Shown here piece after piece: positions 1 through 10,564 of a stretch of 64,000 nucleotides of DNA (the stretch's first letter is position 1; each line of letters starts with the position of its first letter). The notes under the pieces are model-generated. The model did no database searches. It worked only from the letters and a program-made list of their open reading frames with translations, and was not told where the DNA came from. The translations under genes and the position numbers were made by a program. This DNA comes from Coprinellus micaceus. Its lineage: Eukaryota > Basidiomycota > Agaricomycetes > Agaricales > Psathyrellaceae. The DNA is taken from NCBI GenBank assembly GCA_951394405.1, contig OX596340.1, forward strand, positions 3,038,001 through 3,102,000, written 5' to 3'.

Positions 1-1366
1 CTCATTTTGAAGCCGCTTCGCAAAATCGCAGGTCGTTCGAGCACCCAGGACTGGCCCGCAGTCATTATAGTTGATGCATTGGACGAATGTCAGGGCGACG
101 ACGAATCATCAGGGTCCAACTCCCAGAAAGAAATCCTATCTGCCCTATCCCGCGCATGCACCGATCCCGCCTTCCCCTTCCTCCTCGTCATTTCCAGCCG
201 ACCCGAGCCCATCATTAGACACACCTTCCCCACCTCTACAAACCCCGTCCTCAGCATTTTCCTCAACGACAAGTACCACCCAGATGCCGACATTAGGCTC
301 TTCCTCGACGCCATGTTCAGCCAAATTCGCCGCCGATTTAATCTCCCACCGGCGTGGCCATCCAAGGACGTAATTGGCCTCCTGGTCAGGGAGTCTTCAG
401 GCCAGTTCATATACGCGACGACGGTGCTTCAATTTGTCGAGAACACTCGCCTTGGGGCGCCCCAACAGCAGCTTAGTCGGCTCCTGGATTGGCGCCGTCT
501 CGACAAGGCGGAGCCCTTCGCGCCGCTGGACGCTTTGTACAACCGCATCATCCACACCAGTCCAGAACCTCTGTGGGCGGTGAAGTGGATCCGCCTCATC
601 CATGGTGAAGCTGTTCTCAAACATCCGGCCTGGTATCTCAAGGGGCTGCTTGAGTCGTACCCTGGAGAGACAGAGTACGTTTTGGGTAGCTTGACGTCGT
701 TGGTTGGGCTAGCGGATGAACAAGGGGCGCCTTGCTTTCATTTTTACCACACGTCACTCTTCGATTTCCTCGCGGACCGAAGCCGATGTTCCGACCTTTA
801 CGTGGATGAGGAAAATATCACTCGTTTGCTTAGTGACCGATACTATCAAGTCCTTAAAAGTGAGCCTTGGGTCTCTCTTGTATCTACTACTCGTTCAGCA
901 CACTCACACCACACGTCAATGTAGGGAGGGGATCTCGATCGATTGCGAACCCTTCAACGAACCCCTGGTTCCCGCATTTCCTCGACACGTTCTGCGGTTG
1001 GCTGGGAACATATATCGATCCACATCGCAGCTACACTTTGGAGGACGTCGAGTGGTGGCTCGCCAGCCTGGCTGATTCGGCTCAGCGTTCCCAAGCCCCT
1101 CGCATGTTCGCCTCAATCCATATAAAAGTACGCACTGATGGTTCATTCCTTTCGACGCGGCATAAGTGCTGATCAACTTGTCCTCTCAGTGCACGTGGCA
1201 CCGTTGCCTCCCTGCGTGCCGTGTCTGGAGGCAAGGCATACTCCGATACTACCAGAAGCGTGGCTGGCGCGTTCCCACAAAAATGGACGTGCTGCGGGGC
1301 AAGGTCAAGAGGTTTGAGGCCGTAGATGCGAGCAGCGGCGAGTGTCTTTTACAGCCGCGGCCTTGA
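1..1366 (+). CDS. NACHT-domain STAND NTPase, copy 1 (5' end outside window)
   Basis: 3' part of a NACHT gene; first exon and Walker A lie before the window. Exons by comparison with the complete copies: 1-859, 925-1127, 1190-1366. Visible are Walker B (VIIVDALDECQG), the ISSRPEP sensor-like motif, the LFLDAMFSQIRRRFNLP helix, the FYHTSLFDFL block that ends the core, the YTLEDVEWWLA exon and the terminal C/W-rich exon. The family hydrolyses ATP and acts as a switch that oligomerises on ligand binding; in fungi it is linked to non-self recognition, which is inference for this gene. Oddities: Walker B reads DALDEC where every other copy has DGLDEC, and the tail has lost two residues of the shared Cys/His pattern (third-exon motif IWRKGILRHCREH is VWRQGILRYYQKR here). 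The visible part is open. It is the most diverged copy. Confidence 0.85.
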
Positions 1367-2618
1367 TATAGAAACACCGGCCCCCCTTTCTAAATTCTGC
1401 GTGAAGGATTCAGGCGACGTAATCGTGGGCTTCTTAGGCTTTCGACCCAGATGCCGATAGAGACGAAGTAACCTTGTCCCATACGTTACAGTGCGCAACA
1501 AGTCCTCCAAACGAGCCTGAGTTGATCGTCGCACTCACTCGCCTTCAATGACATCCCTCGTGTTGTGATGTTCTGGAACGAGGGGATTAGTGGCCGTCCC
1601 GGGGATGGGTTCCCAATTACCGAGCTGCGTGAGTCGCCTTCGGATGACAAAGGTCGTCCCAGGGAGGTACAGGAAGAGCAAGGGTTCCGTTGCGTGGAGA
1701 CTGGATATTCGAGGTCGTATTGTTCATACGCCCCGCACCGTCGGCAAGTTGAGTCAATCTAGCGAGTGAGGAGTGAGCCGCACCGATGGCTCAATGCATG
1801 TCATGCAACCCGCTTCGAGTCCCATGCACGACGGGTCACAGTGTCGAGACCATAGAGGAACGAAGATCAAACGACGCCCTCGTCTCGGTACTCGTCCTTG
1901 CAACGAAAGTCAAGGAGAAGAGAAGTGCGAAGGGGACGGGAAGAACGGTGAGAGGACATGCGATGGACGACTAGAGCAAAGCCTTAAGGGGCGACAATGG
2001 AGCGCAGCGGTATGGTCATGCAGCAAAAAGCGGGGTGGGGAAAGGAAGGGGACTCGTTGCGAAAGAGAGTGGATAATGATGGCGGTGAGCAATGAATGGG
2101 GACCAGGGGAGGGAAGTTGCACACGACCCGGGAGAGGGACCTGGATGAGCGAAGCTGCGGTTTACCCCGTTGGGGCTCGATTCTCGAGGGACGGGGTGGA
2201 GACAGGGGGGCCGTTACTAGCTATGGGGGTTTGGGAGAGGGCGTCTAATGGAAGTCCGAACGCGAGTCTGGACCTAGGGCAGCGGTGTCGTGATGAAGTG
2301 GCGTAGCGCCGCCGCGTGGGTGCCAGTGACGTTATCCTTGAGGCTTTTAAGCGCCGGGCGAATAGGCGCCCGCCGCACGTCTGTTGACGCATCGCTGTTC
2401 TGACCAGTGGAAACCGGAGGGAGAGGAAGCATTCGAGCGCACCAAAACTGTTTGGGAAGGTAGAGGCACAGCCACAGAGGCGGGCCGACGCTGACCCGAG
2501 ATCGTTCGAAGCGCGTCAAGCGCCCATCGGTGGGAATCATCCCCCTTGCTTCTCTACCCAATCTCTACCGTCACTAAGCTCCGTCTTTCCGCTCCTCTGA
2601 ACCCCAGCTCAAATCGAA
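1367..2618. other. Spacer 1, decayed unit DNA
   Basis: No supportable gene. Open frames here are G/C-driven and lack family features. Around 2240-2265 the text GGGCGTCTAATGGAAGTCC resembles a block repeated in later spacers (for example near 37,680 and 45,865), so this too seems to be a degraded copy of the shared spacer. Around 2510-2530 the string AAGCGCGTCAAGCGCCC looks like a worn version of the promoter block that precedes the complete NACHT genes; it sits about 95 bases before locus 2. Confidence 0.4.
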
Positions 2619-3205
2619 ATGGACGCAGACGAACAGCTCCCTATCACACAATACGTCGTTGCAAAGACCGCTCATGTTCGAAACGTCGCCGGAGGATACC
2701 GTGACCAAAGTCACAATACAACGAACGTCAAGAACATCTAAATCGTGAGCTCTGGCCGATAAATCCTCCAGCTCGGGATCCCTTTGAGATACTCTGTGGA
2801 TGGTCAGGGACTTATATCAGTCCGCGCCGCGAGTACACGTAACACGTTGATTGGTGGCTACAAAGATGAAATTCCCTCAATGTTTGTTTCGATCCACCGG
2901 CAAGTAAGGGGCAACAATTCTTTTCTTTCCATAGGCCACAAGTACTGATAGATGTTGTCTTTCAGTGCGAATGGTTCCGTTTCGTCCCCGCCTATTGTCT
3001 ACAGAGGAAGTCTATCCTTCAATACTATAGGGGGCATGACTACCGACGACAAAGGAAATGCTGGAGGACAGGTTCAAAAAATATGAATTCGCCTTTGGTT
3101 TGTCACAGGAGCTTCCTCTACGGGCCCCAGTCGTCGAATATGTTTCCGGCGAAACACCGAGAACCGACCCCAACTCACTCCAAAGTCTCCGCCACCTGCC
3201 GTGAC
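2619..3205 (+). pseudogene. NACHT gene relic, copy 2, lacking the whole NACHT exon
   Basis: A type A first exon (MDADEQLPITQYVVAK, then HVRNVAGGY and NTTNVKNI) is followed by an in-frame TAA at about 2740 and then, from about 2760, directly by DNA matching exon 3 of the other copies (NPPARDPFEILCGW, ISPRREYT). Exon 4 homology starts near 2967 after a recognisable intron acceptor. About 1.3 kb, the exon that carries Walker A, Walker B and the helical region, is missing. Exon 3 has stops and exon 4 frameshifts, so the locus is dead. The 3' flank typical of the family follows at about 3230-3530. Loss of only the central exon points to a deletion inside a once complete gene rather than a processed copy, since intron 3 boundaries are still visible. 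Confidence 0.8.
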
Positions 3206-3567
3206 CCATCAAGCTCAAGCCAACGGTTGGCGGAGACGAAAGTCAGGCACGGCTCACGATGAACGACAACACGGGCGGCCCGTTGGCCAAAGTCGGAAGT
3301 AGCGGAGCTTCGCGAAGGAATACATACGCACTTTGTCTGTAGATCTCGTACCTAGTAAAGATGTAGAGGTACAAAATAGAACTTTGTGCACGGTACAGAG
3401 AGTACAACGAGAGAGGGATATCATATGGGTATAGATCTCAATTCTGAATGCGTCGAGCAGTGTAGTATCCTGCCCCCCATGGCCACTCTCCCTGACAGAA
3501 CTTGAATACATATACTTTACTTAGACTACGACTTCCCTTTGGCCCAAACGTCCTGCCATGCCGCACT
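3206..3567. other. NACHT 3' flank block
   Basis: Matches the sequence that follows the other NACHT stops (around 15,320-15,500, 22,160-22,340, 28,880-29,040, 35,395-35,580, 44,330-44,500, 54,340-54,530 and 62,750-62,950). Landmarks are GTAGATCTCG, a GTACAACGAGAGAGGGATATCAT-like stretch and GTATAGATCTCAATTCTGA. Probably the 3' untranslated region and terminator DNA of the family. No gene. Confidence 0.5.
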
Positions 3568-3630
3568 AGGCGTTTAGCCACAGCACATACAAGGACAAAC
3601 TAAGTGGCACTGCAATAAGCGCCCATTTTA
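3568..3630 (+). promoter_or_regulatory. Conserved promoter block of NACHT copy 3
   Basis: Shared block GGCGTTTAGCCACAGC...ACAAGGACAAAC...GGCACTGCAATAAGCGCCC, ending 96 bases before the ATG. Equivalent blocks precede all seven other recognisable promoters. A core promoter or 5' leader role is inferred from position and conservation. Confidence 0.5.
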
Positions 3631-3725
3631 CAGCAGCCGTCTCTTTCGCCATTTTGGACGACTGCCACCACCACCCTAGCCCCTACATCCCGAATCCCGA
3701 TACCACCCCGTCCAGACCTCGCTCC

Positions 3726-5828
3726 ATGTCGACGACGCCCGTGTTTACAATTGGCGCATCCAGCGTTGCAGCCCAAGAACTGAACATAGCGAACGTGGCA
3801 AGGGACTACCACAACCATAGGACCACGAGCTACCACAACCACGCGATCACCACCATAAACACTGACTCTGGCAGTAGAGCCCTCGACCGTAGGCCCTCAG
3901 TATCTACTACGCGAATTTTGGGCCACTAACGATGCCTCAAGGTCTGCTAGGGCACGTATCTCACGGAGCCCTCCACGACTCAGCAGAGCGCGGGGGCGAT
4001 GCGCCCAAATGCTACCCGGAAACACGGATCGCAGTGCAGAAGGACATAATGAGTTGGATCGGACATGGCGAACAAGACGAGGTACCGAAGAGGATCCTAT
4101 GGTTGTCGGGTCCCGCTGGATCGGGCAAGACGGCGATCGCTGGATCGATTGCGGACGAATGCCACAAGCAAGGCGTTCTCGCCGCCAGCTTCTTCTTTTT
4201 GGCGTTCTTTGGGTCTAGGGATCGACGATGGAAGAAGGCCCTTATCCCAACCCTCTTATATGGCCTCCTGCAACACGAATCCATTGCTGGCTTCAAAGAG
4301 GAGGTCCTCACCACCATCGATCGCGACCCGATGGTATTCGAGAGGAATTTGGACCAGCAACTCGAAACCCTCGTTATAAAGCCTCTGCGCCATATTGCAG
4401 GTCGCTCGAATCGTCGGTGCTGGCCTGAGGTCATTCTCATCGATGGGTTGGACGAATGTCAGGGCCATACCGAGTTGGATGTCAGCTCGGAAGAAGACAG
4501 AGAGGCCTCAGGGTCCAACGCTCAGAAGGAAATTCTCTCTGCCCTAACTCGCGCATGTACGGACCCCGCCTTCCCATTCCGCATCATCATCACAAGCCGA
4601 CCCGAACCTACCATCCGACACTTCTTCTCCACTTCCGCCGGTCTCGCCCTCGAAATCTTCCTCGATGACAAGTACAACCCCGACGCCGACATCCGGCTCT
4701 TTCTCGAAGCCACGTTCAGCGATATTCGCCGCCGGTTTAACCTTCCATCGTCGTGGGCGGCCAAGGATGTCGTTGACCTCCTGGTGAAGGAGGCATCTGG
4801 CCAGTTCATCTACGCTGCAACGGTCATCCGTTTCCTGGACAATCCCCGCCTCGGGCCGCCACAACAACAGCTTACTCGGGTCCTCGAGTGGCGCCGCCTC
4901 GACGACTCGAAGCCCTTTGCGCCGCTTGATGCGCTCTACAATCGTATCTTGCACACTAGCCCAGACCCTCTATTGGCGGCGACCTGGCTCCATTTCCTCA
5001 ATAAACACTCCGCCGACCCAGGTTACAACAATCAATACCACCTGTACCTCAGAAACCTACTCGAGTCGTATCCGGGCCAGACAGAGTATCTCCTTAGCAA
5101 TCTAACATCGTTGGTGGGGCTGGTGGATGAAAACGGGCGGCCGTGCTTCCATTTCTACCACAAGTCACTGGTCGACTTCCTCCAGAACCCACGCCGGAGC
5201 TCCGATCTTCACGTAAATGAGGAGGCTCTCACCCACTTCGTGCAGGACCGGTACTATCAGGCGCTACGAGGTGCGTACTGTTCCCCCTTTTCAATCTCGC
5301 CCCACACAGTCATGGTTATACAGCGAGGGGACCTCAATCCAATGCCGACCCTTCGGCAAACGCCCCATCCCGGGATTTCCTCATGATATTGTGCGGGATG
5401 ACGATAGCTTGGATTGATCCGTGCCGTAGGTACACCTCGGGGGATGTCGAGTGTTGGCTCGCCCATCTTCAGGAATCCCATCAGAGAATGCATATTCCCT
5501 TCGTGTTTACTTCAATCCACTCACAAGTAAGTGACTACCATGGTCCTTCCCGTTCCGCGGGGCACAGGCACTGACCGAGATTGCCATTCAGTGCAAATGG
5601 TACCGCTGCTATCCCGCTTGTGGTGTCTGGAGGAAGAGTATCCTGAAATACTGCAGGGAGCATGGCTGGCGTGTACCCACGATGAAGGAGAAGTTGCGGG
5701 ACAGGTTCAAGAAATTCAAGACTGAGCATGGTATGGATACACTCCAGGCGTACCCTCTACGGTTGCTGGCCGACAAATCCGCCGAATCCATCTCTGCCAA
5801 GTCAAGGACAATGGACCCCTCACTCTAA
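3726..5828 (+). CDS. NACHT-domain STAND NTPase, copy 3 (type B first exon)
   Basis: Four exons: 3726-3888, 3942-5270, 5324-5526, 5592-5828; 643 residues. Exon 1 encodes the type B leader (MSTTPVFTIGASS, AQELNIANVARDYHNH), rich in Asn, His and Thr. Exon 2 opens with GLLGHVSHGALHDSAERG, then Walker A GPAGSGKT, Walker B VILIDGLDECQG, IITSRPEP, the FNLPSSW helical region and FYHKSLVDFL. Exon 3 contains RRYTSGDVECWLAHL, exon 4 CKWYRCYPACGVWRKSILKY and a short tail. Starts and splices were chosen because all copies align there and phases agree (1, 1, 0). Intron 1 uses a less usual GTAGGC donor. No WD40, ankyrin or TPR repeats follow the core. Post-Walker-A segment is of the RRWKK class. Likely cytoplasmic ATP-driven switch; immune or incompatibility role is inference. 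Confidence 0.9.
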
Positions 5829-5849
5829 AGTCTTCGCCATCCAGTGTCA

Positions 5850-6330
5850 TGGCCGCCAAGCCACTGGTTGCCAAACTCAGACAAGGGACGAGCTAGGTAC
5901 AAGGGATGGAACATTCACCAAACTCGAGCGACAAACGGGCCGTTCACAAATGTCGAAGTAGCGAGTCGCGAGTAGCAGTACCTTGTCATTGATATACTCA
6001 GCTGTAACAGCTGGGACGGTGTTCGAACAGCGTTATGCACAGGCATGATATTGGGGTCTAGATGTCGGTATGAACTCTGAGCGAGTCAATGACGGTAGGC
6101 GTCCCTGCGAGGGTGCTGGCGTTGATGTGCTACGGCCAGAGATGGGTCGTCGTCGGTCGACGCCAGCGTGAATGTAGGGACCGTGGTGGGGACTCGTTGG
6201 CGGAGGAAGAGCGCGAGCCACGCTATGCGCACGGGAGCATTTCATGGATTAGGCCTGATGAATGCCTCGGAGACGACAGGGGTGAACGATAACATGGTGG
6301 TTAGAGCGAGGGAAACGGTGCCTGCCCACA
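5850..6330. repeat. Left arm of ~0.5-kb inverted repeat
   Basis: Runs from the 3' flank of NACHT copy 3 into the neighbouring spacer. Its reverse complement, clearly diverged but alignable along its length, lies at about 11,140-11,646. Landmarks shared by both arms are GGCCGCCAAGCCAC, CAGCGTTATGCACAGGC and GAGACGAC-GGGGTGAAC. Between the arms sits the DUF1996 gene. Confidence 0.75.
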
Positions 6331-7282
6331 CAGGGCGTGATCGAGTTCGTAGGTCAATGAATCAGGGGCAGGCTTGTCTATGCGATGAGTACGCCCGTGG
6401 AGATGCCCGGAATGCGCAGCGAGGCTAACATTGTCTAAGCAATCGTTCCGAATGTTGGAGTCGGGGCCTTCGTCCGAACGCCCCGTAACCGATCGCTCTA
6501 CTCTTGCTCTACTTGATCACCTTCCACCTCTTCTCATCGTACGGGCCAGGTCTCCAATAGCGCACATAAGCCGACTTCCAGAGCCCAACAGTTCAATACC
6601 CTCGCCGCTTCAGGCCATCGCTTCGGGCAAGGGCACTCAATTATTTGGATGTGGTACGGTGGAAAGTGGGACGGCGTGAACGTGAGGTGTGAGCGAGCCG
6701 CAATGTGTGCTGAATTTCACCTCAGGTTCTTCTAAACCGCTCTTGGCGTTTGGCCGACAAGCAAATATTTTACGGGAGACAGGCTTGAAGGAAGGGGCCG
6801 CGTAGGCAACGGCGTCGTCAGGAACTATGGTGGGCCATTTACTGGTGGCAAGTGGCCGTCGGTGGGTCCATTAATTAGCCCATAGTGATGTGGCTCTCAT
6901 ATGTTCCATTCTGGTGGGGGGAATGGCGTCCCAAGGTCGCAGGCGAGACTTCAAGAAGGGTACGCGGTCCATAGTAACCTAGCTCTACAATTCTTAGGAA
7001 ACTCGACCAGTGTAGCCAGTATCACAGGTGGCGTGGTTCGAGGAGCTATGACGCGTTACGGGGAAGTGGAGTGGGAGGGGGTGATGGGCGAGAGGACACC
7101 GTGGCGAAAAGGGGAGGATGCCAGTCGGGCCAAGGCAAGGCCAAGGAGGAGATCCGCAGGTGTGGGCTGAGGGCGTGGTATGGTAGGCTGGTGTTCCTTT
7201 TGCGGAGGCGTAGGGTCGAGAGGGGCCGAGAGTCAATGAGGAGGGAGTTGAAGTTGAAGACAGAAAAATAATTCAAATTTGG
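6331..7282. other. Spacer with relic of co-duplicated unit
   Basis: No gene supported. Blocks at about 6330-6560 and 6800-6880 align with 29,840-30,060 and 30,305-30,400 in a later spacer, including the landmarks GTGATCGAGTTCGTA and GAACTATGGTGGG. This makes the region a decayed copy of the same duplicated spacer rather than unique sequence. Confidence 0.5.
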
Positions 7283-7400
7283 CATAGTTAGGGGCTAAGC
7301 GCTAGGTGCCGCGATATTCAAACTCCGACCAATATGGCGGCGCTTCCGAATCGAACACCCTGAACGTTCTTCCTCTCACTTCATCCAAGGAGCCGCTGCA
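7283..7400. repeat. Direct repeat, copy 1
   Basis: Landmarks GGGCTAAGCGCTAGGTGCCG, ATTCAAACTCCGACCAATA and CACTTCATCCA(A/C)GGAGCC. A second copy in the same orientation lies at about 11,668-11,770, just outside the right arm of the inverted repeat. Weaker copies of its central part occur near 23,540, 30,900, 38,360, 48,875 and 56,620. Confidence 0.65.
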
Positions 7401-8214
7401 TGTTTCTCGCGAGGATCTTGGACCCTTCTACATTGACAACGGCTCCCTGTTTCGCTCCCCCACGAGAATCCAAGGAAGAACTGGAACGTCTTCCTATGAA
7501 CAACTCCTCAGTCGCACATTCGCGTACCCCCCGGCATGAGAGCTCTCCCTCTTTGGACACTGTACGCAGCGCCAGCCTATCTGCCAAGCGAAGTAGAGGG
7601 AGCGACGATGATATTGGCATGGTCTAACGAAGCCTCTTGGTGGGGGATACGATGTAGGCGGCATCTTTGGTGAGGTATTGGACCTCGATATCCACACGTC
7701 ATGGTAACGGGGTTTCCTTCCTTGGACGACTCGCCATATCGACCTACTACTATCAAGACGCACTACATTCACCTGCTGGCATTGCTTCGCTCCGGCGTCC
7801 TCCTCTCTCCAGAAGCCTATTCCCTTCCGCGACCTGTTTCCGTACAACAACTCCCACAATAGGGCCTTTCCAGGGCATGGAGTGCGGCGAACCGACGCTG
7901 GAAATGGAATGGCAAACGGCAGTTCGAGGGTTGGGTATCGAGTTTCTGAGACATGGCATAAGGAAGGTCAGTTCAAATGAATACCCGTTGTATTTGGACC
8001 AAAGACTTACATTGCGTAGATCCACGCGCATACCCTCACCCACAACTCCTCCCCTTCCCTTCCCTGCTCTCCCTCCTCATCGAGTCCTCAATTCCTTTCT
8101 TCCCCACCTCCACACAACGCACTGAGCAATGAAAGGCGCGTTAATCCGCGTCAGAACTCGTCTTTGATGCGACGTTGACCTCTATTAACGTGATTCCCCT
8201 GAACCCACAGGACG
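7401..8214. other. Spacer downstream of the DUF1996 gene, decayed
   Basis: No gene supported. Around 7860-8020, a stretch ending in an AAGGTCAGTTC...GACTTACATTGCGTAGAT pattern aligns loosely with about 17,160-17,300 and 47,180-47,310. All three look like the same exon-intron boundary of an unidentified ancestral gene, with no shared open frame left. Confidence 0.35.
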
Positions 8215-8440
8215 CCACCCTATATCCTACCGCCCCGCCTCAGACCTGCGCGAAAGCGAGGCGTCCTTTCCTTTCTCTCCCTCGAAGGCGGGCACTACTC
8301 CATCGAGCTCAACAGCACCCTTTCGATGCGCGATAAGCTCCTCCATGTCTAAAATGACCTTGATCGGCGTGTAGCCCCTCTCGGCATCGCGTTGGATCAT
8401 GGCGAAGGTGCCTTAGAGGGACTTATCGAAGCCTGCGTGT
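8215..8440 (-). pseudogene. Protein-coding remnant of unknown family
   Basis: Read from the minus strand, this stretch gives an unusually protein-like sequence: GTFAMIQRDAERGYTPIKV followed by ILDMEELIAHRKGAVELDGV and VPAFEGE, interrupted by an amber or ochre codon just before GTFAM and frameshifting near the end. Composition is normal for a folded protein, unlike other frames in the spacers. I do not recognise the family. It lies about 400 bases beyond the DUF1996 stop on the same strand and is not needed to complete that protein, so it is treated as a separate fragment. Confidence 0.4.
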
Positions 8441-8844
8441 TACGTTGGAGTGCAGAACGGACATCGGCGTCAAGGCCAATTCGGGGGGAAGGGGGGTTGA
8501 CAAAGGCAGTTGGGCGTGTGGACGTCCAGTCGTTCACACCTACACCATGCGCTACGGCTCCTGCCCCAGAAGATCCTCCGCCAATGGTTCCATCCCCACA
8601 GCCGCTCCCTACTGTATATACTCTACCACAATTCGTTGCGCGTCCGACAGTTCTGTCATTCCCGCGACCCTTCGTGTTTTTACTCCCCTCAACCTCAATC
8701 CATTCGTGGACTACTCTATCGTCTACTACTCCATGCCGCATACAGCGTGTGGCGATCCACAGCTGCGCAACACAGACAAGGTTGCTTCAGATCGCACAAC
8801 TCGATGTATTTCAGCTTCAACTACCCGAGGTACATGGAAAGAGA

Positions 8845-10564
8845 TCATTGAGAGCCTGCCATTCCGGAGTCTGTCAACCGTTTCGAAGATGTTGGGGGCA
8901 CCACAGGATGTTCGCCCATGGGTCCGCCGTCTGCATCATAGTCTTTAGTTGCTGAGCAGTTGGGCACCACCGTCGCACGAGCCGGTCCAGGCTGGACAGG
9001 GTTGCACCCAGGGAGCTCGGGAAGGACTACGGGTCACGAGGATCGTGAGTCGCTGGAAGCGGCTGGATACAACCCAGAGGAGATTTGCTTACCGCCATCC
9101 ACGGGCTCTCTGACACGGTTCTTCTGAGTGCACTTGTTGATGTCCTCGACGGTTTGGGTTTTCAGGGTAGGACAGGGTCCTCCGAAGTTATGGCATTGAT
9201 CCATAGCGCGCTGAAGCGAGTCGCCTTCCCATCCGAAAACATAGTCGGCGTGCTGCCCAAAACCGGTTCTTCGGAAGAAGTACGGTAAGGAGGTCACCTC
9301 TCTCATCTGCGTAGTACCAGATGTAAAGAACTCACGGATCGCCCATGCTGTAGAGGAAAGGTTGCAGCTCCCCAGCTGGCCACAATGCATTGAACTTGGT
9401 CGTGTCCCAGATGGTCTCGATGAAGATTCTAGGGACTACGACGGGGTGCGAGGAAGGGCACTCGCCGCTGGATGGGTACTTCATATGACTCTGCAGCACA
9501 TTATGCATGTCGTCAGTACGCGGGGGGAAAGCCACTTTACCTTGTGGTCCGGTGTGTCCAGGTTGACCCCATCCCAGCACCTACCCAACCGATACCAGTT
9601 GCTCTATGTTCCGTCTAAGAGTGACTTGGGACTCACGAGGGAAAGATAATCTGCGCGCGAATACCCCCCTCACATGGCTTAGCAGGGAGGCCCCATGAGT
9701 CGGTCCCCGGAGCGCCGGTCACACCCCCGTTTGTACCTCCGGGACCTAAACACCTGAAGTTCAGGTTGTTGGCATCGGGGCTAGATTCGTTCAAGGATCG
9801 CATCATGGGATCTCCGACGATCATTCGGAAGCCCTGTGCTCGCATATCATTGGCTGGTACGTGATATCTATGGATATTCTAGCGTACCTTCTTGAACGAA
9901 GTGACAGTCTTGGTGCTGTCGTCTGGTTGTATATAATATAGAGTCATACCTCCGTTGGCGGGTCCAAGAAGTTCGCCAGGGCGTTGAGGAACCTACAGCG
10001 TTCTCTGGTGAGGCCCTGCAATGTCCAAATATTTTTGAAATTGGCTTGCCCTCTGAAAGGTGCCGTTCTGGTGCTTGAAGTAGAGCACGGCGGTCCAGTA
10101 GTTGGAAAAGTCCTCGCTGAACGAGCAAGTGGTGCACGTGGAGATCTCAGGCAGATCGTTCTTTGGATTCATGCCAATGTCGAAACTGCATATAAAGGTC
10201 GGGTAAGTGATTGGCCTCGTGTCAGAGAACCGACGTCTCACGCATTCTAGGGGTAGGGGGGAAATCCAATTTCTATTAGAGGTACCACTGGCCGTGAAGA
10301 TCACACACCCCGCCAACGATCTGTGCCTCTTCAGCGACGGGTCGTGCGTCTGGGGACGCAACACTTACCTGGTGCAAATGGGGAGAGACTATTCCTGGGG
10401 TGACAAGCCTGTAATAGAAGGGGACAGTGAGGTGGTGTCGGGGTGGCGACCTAACAGACGCACGGGTCGAAGCGCTCGATGACGAGCTGCGAGCATGCGA
10501 ATCGGATGAGTGCGTTGGCCTGAGCCGCTGCTGCAATTAACCCGAGAGCTAGGAGCGGCTGCAT
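8845..10564 (-). CDS. Secreted DUF1996 domain protein
   Basis: Eleven exons read downward: 10564-10464, 10408-10369, 10320-10309, 10246-10242, 10185-10050, 9992-9888, 9833-9637, 9580-9541, 9490-9336, 9268-9093, 9026-8845. The exons sum to 1149 bases, 382 residues, fully in frame. MQPLLALGLIAAAAQANA is a clear signal peptide, followed by LIRFACSQLVIERFDP, LVTPGIVSPHLHQ, IVGGNAFDIGMNP, CTTCSFSEDFSNYWTAVLYF, GPANGGMTLYYIQPD, KKGFRMIVGDPMMR, FPSCWDGVNLDTPDHKSH, ECPSSHPVVVPRIF, TGFGQHADYVFGWEGD and CPTLKTQ, the ordered blocks of fungal DUF1996 proteins. The biochemical role of the family is unknown; extracellular location is inferred from the signal peptide. Splicing IVGG-NA-F needs a 12-base and a 5-base exon, and the 10,049-9,993 intron uses a GC donor (AGG|GCAAGC). 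The C-terminal exon choice (LPELPGCNPVQPGPARAT) is the least certain. It is the only intact non-NACHT gene in the window. Confidence 0.9.

Noticed and set aside
1773..2306. 177-codon plus-strand open frame in spacer 1
   Set aside because: Composition is Arg/Gly/Glu noise from G-rich DNA, there are no recognisable motifs or splice structure, and the region partly aligns with decayed spacers elsewhere.
8392..8955. 187-codon plus-strand open frame
   Set aside because: Its 3' part overlaps the last exon of the DUF1996 gene on the opposite strand, and it overlaps a coding-like minus-strand remnant; no protein-like character.
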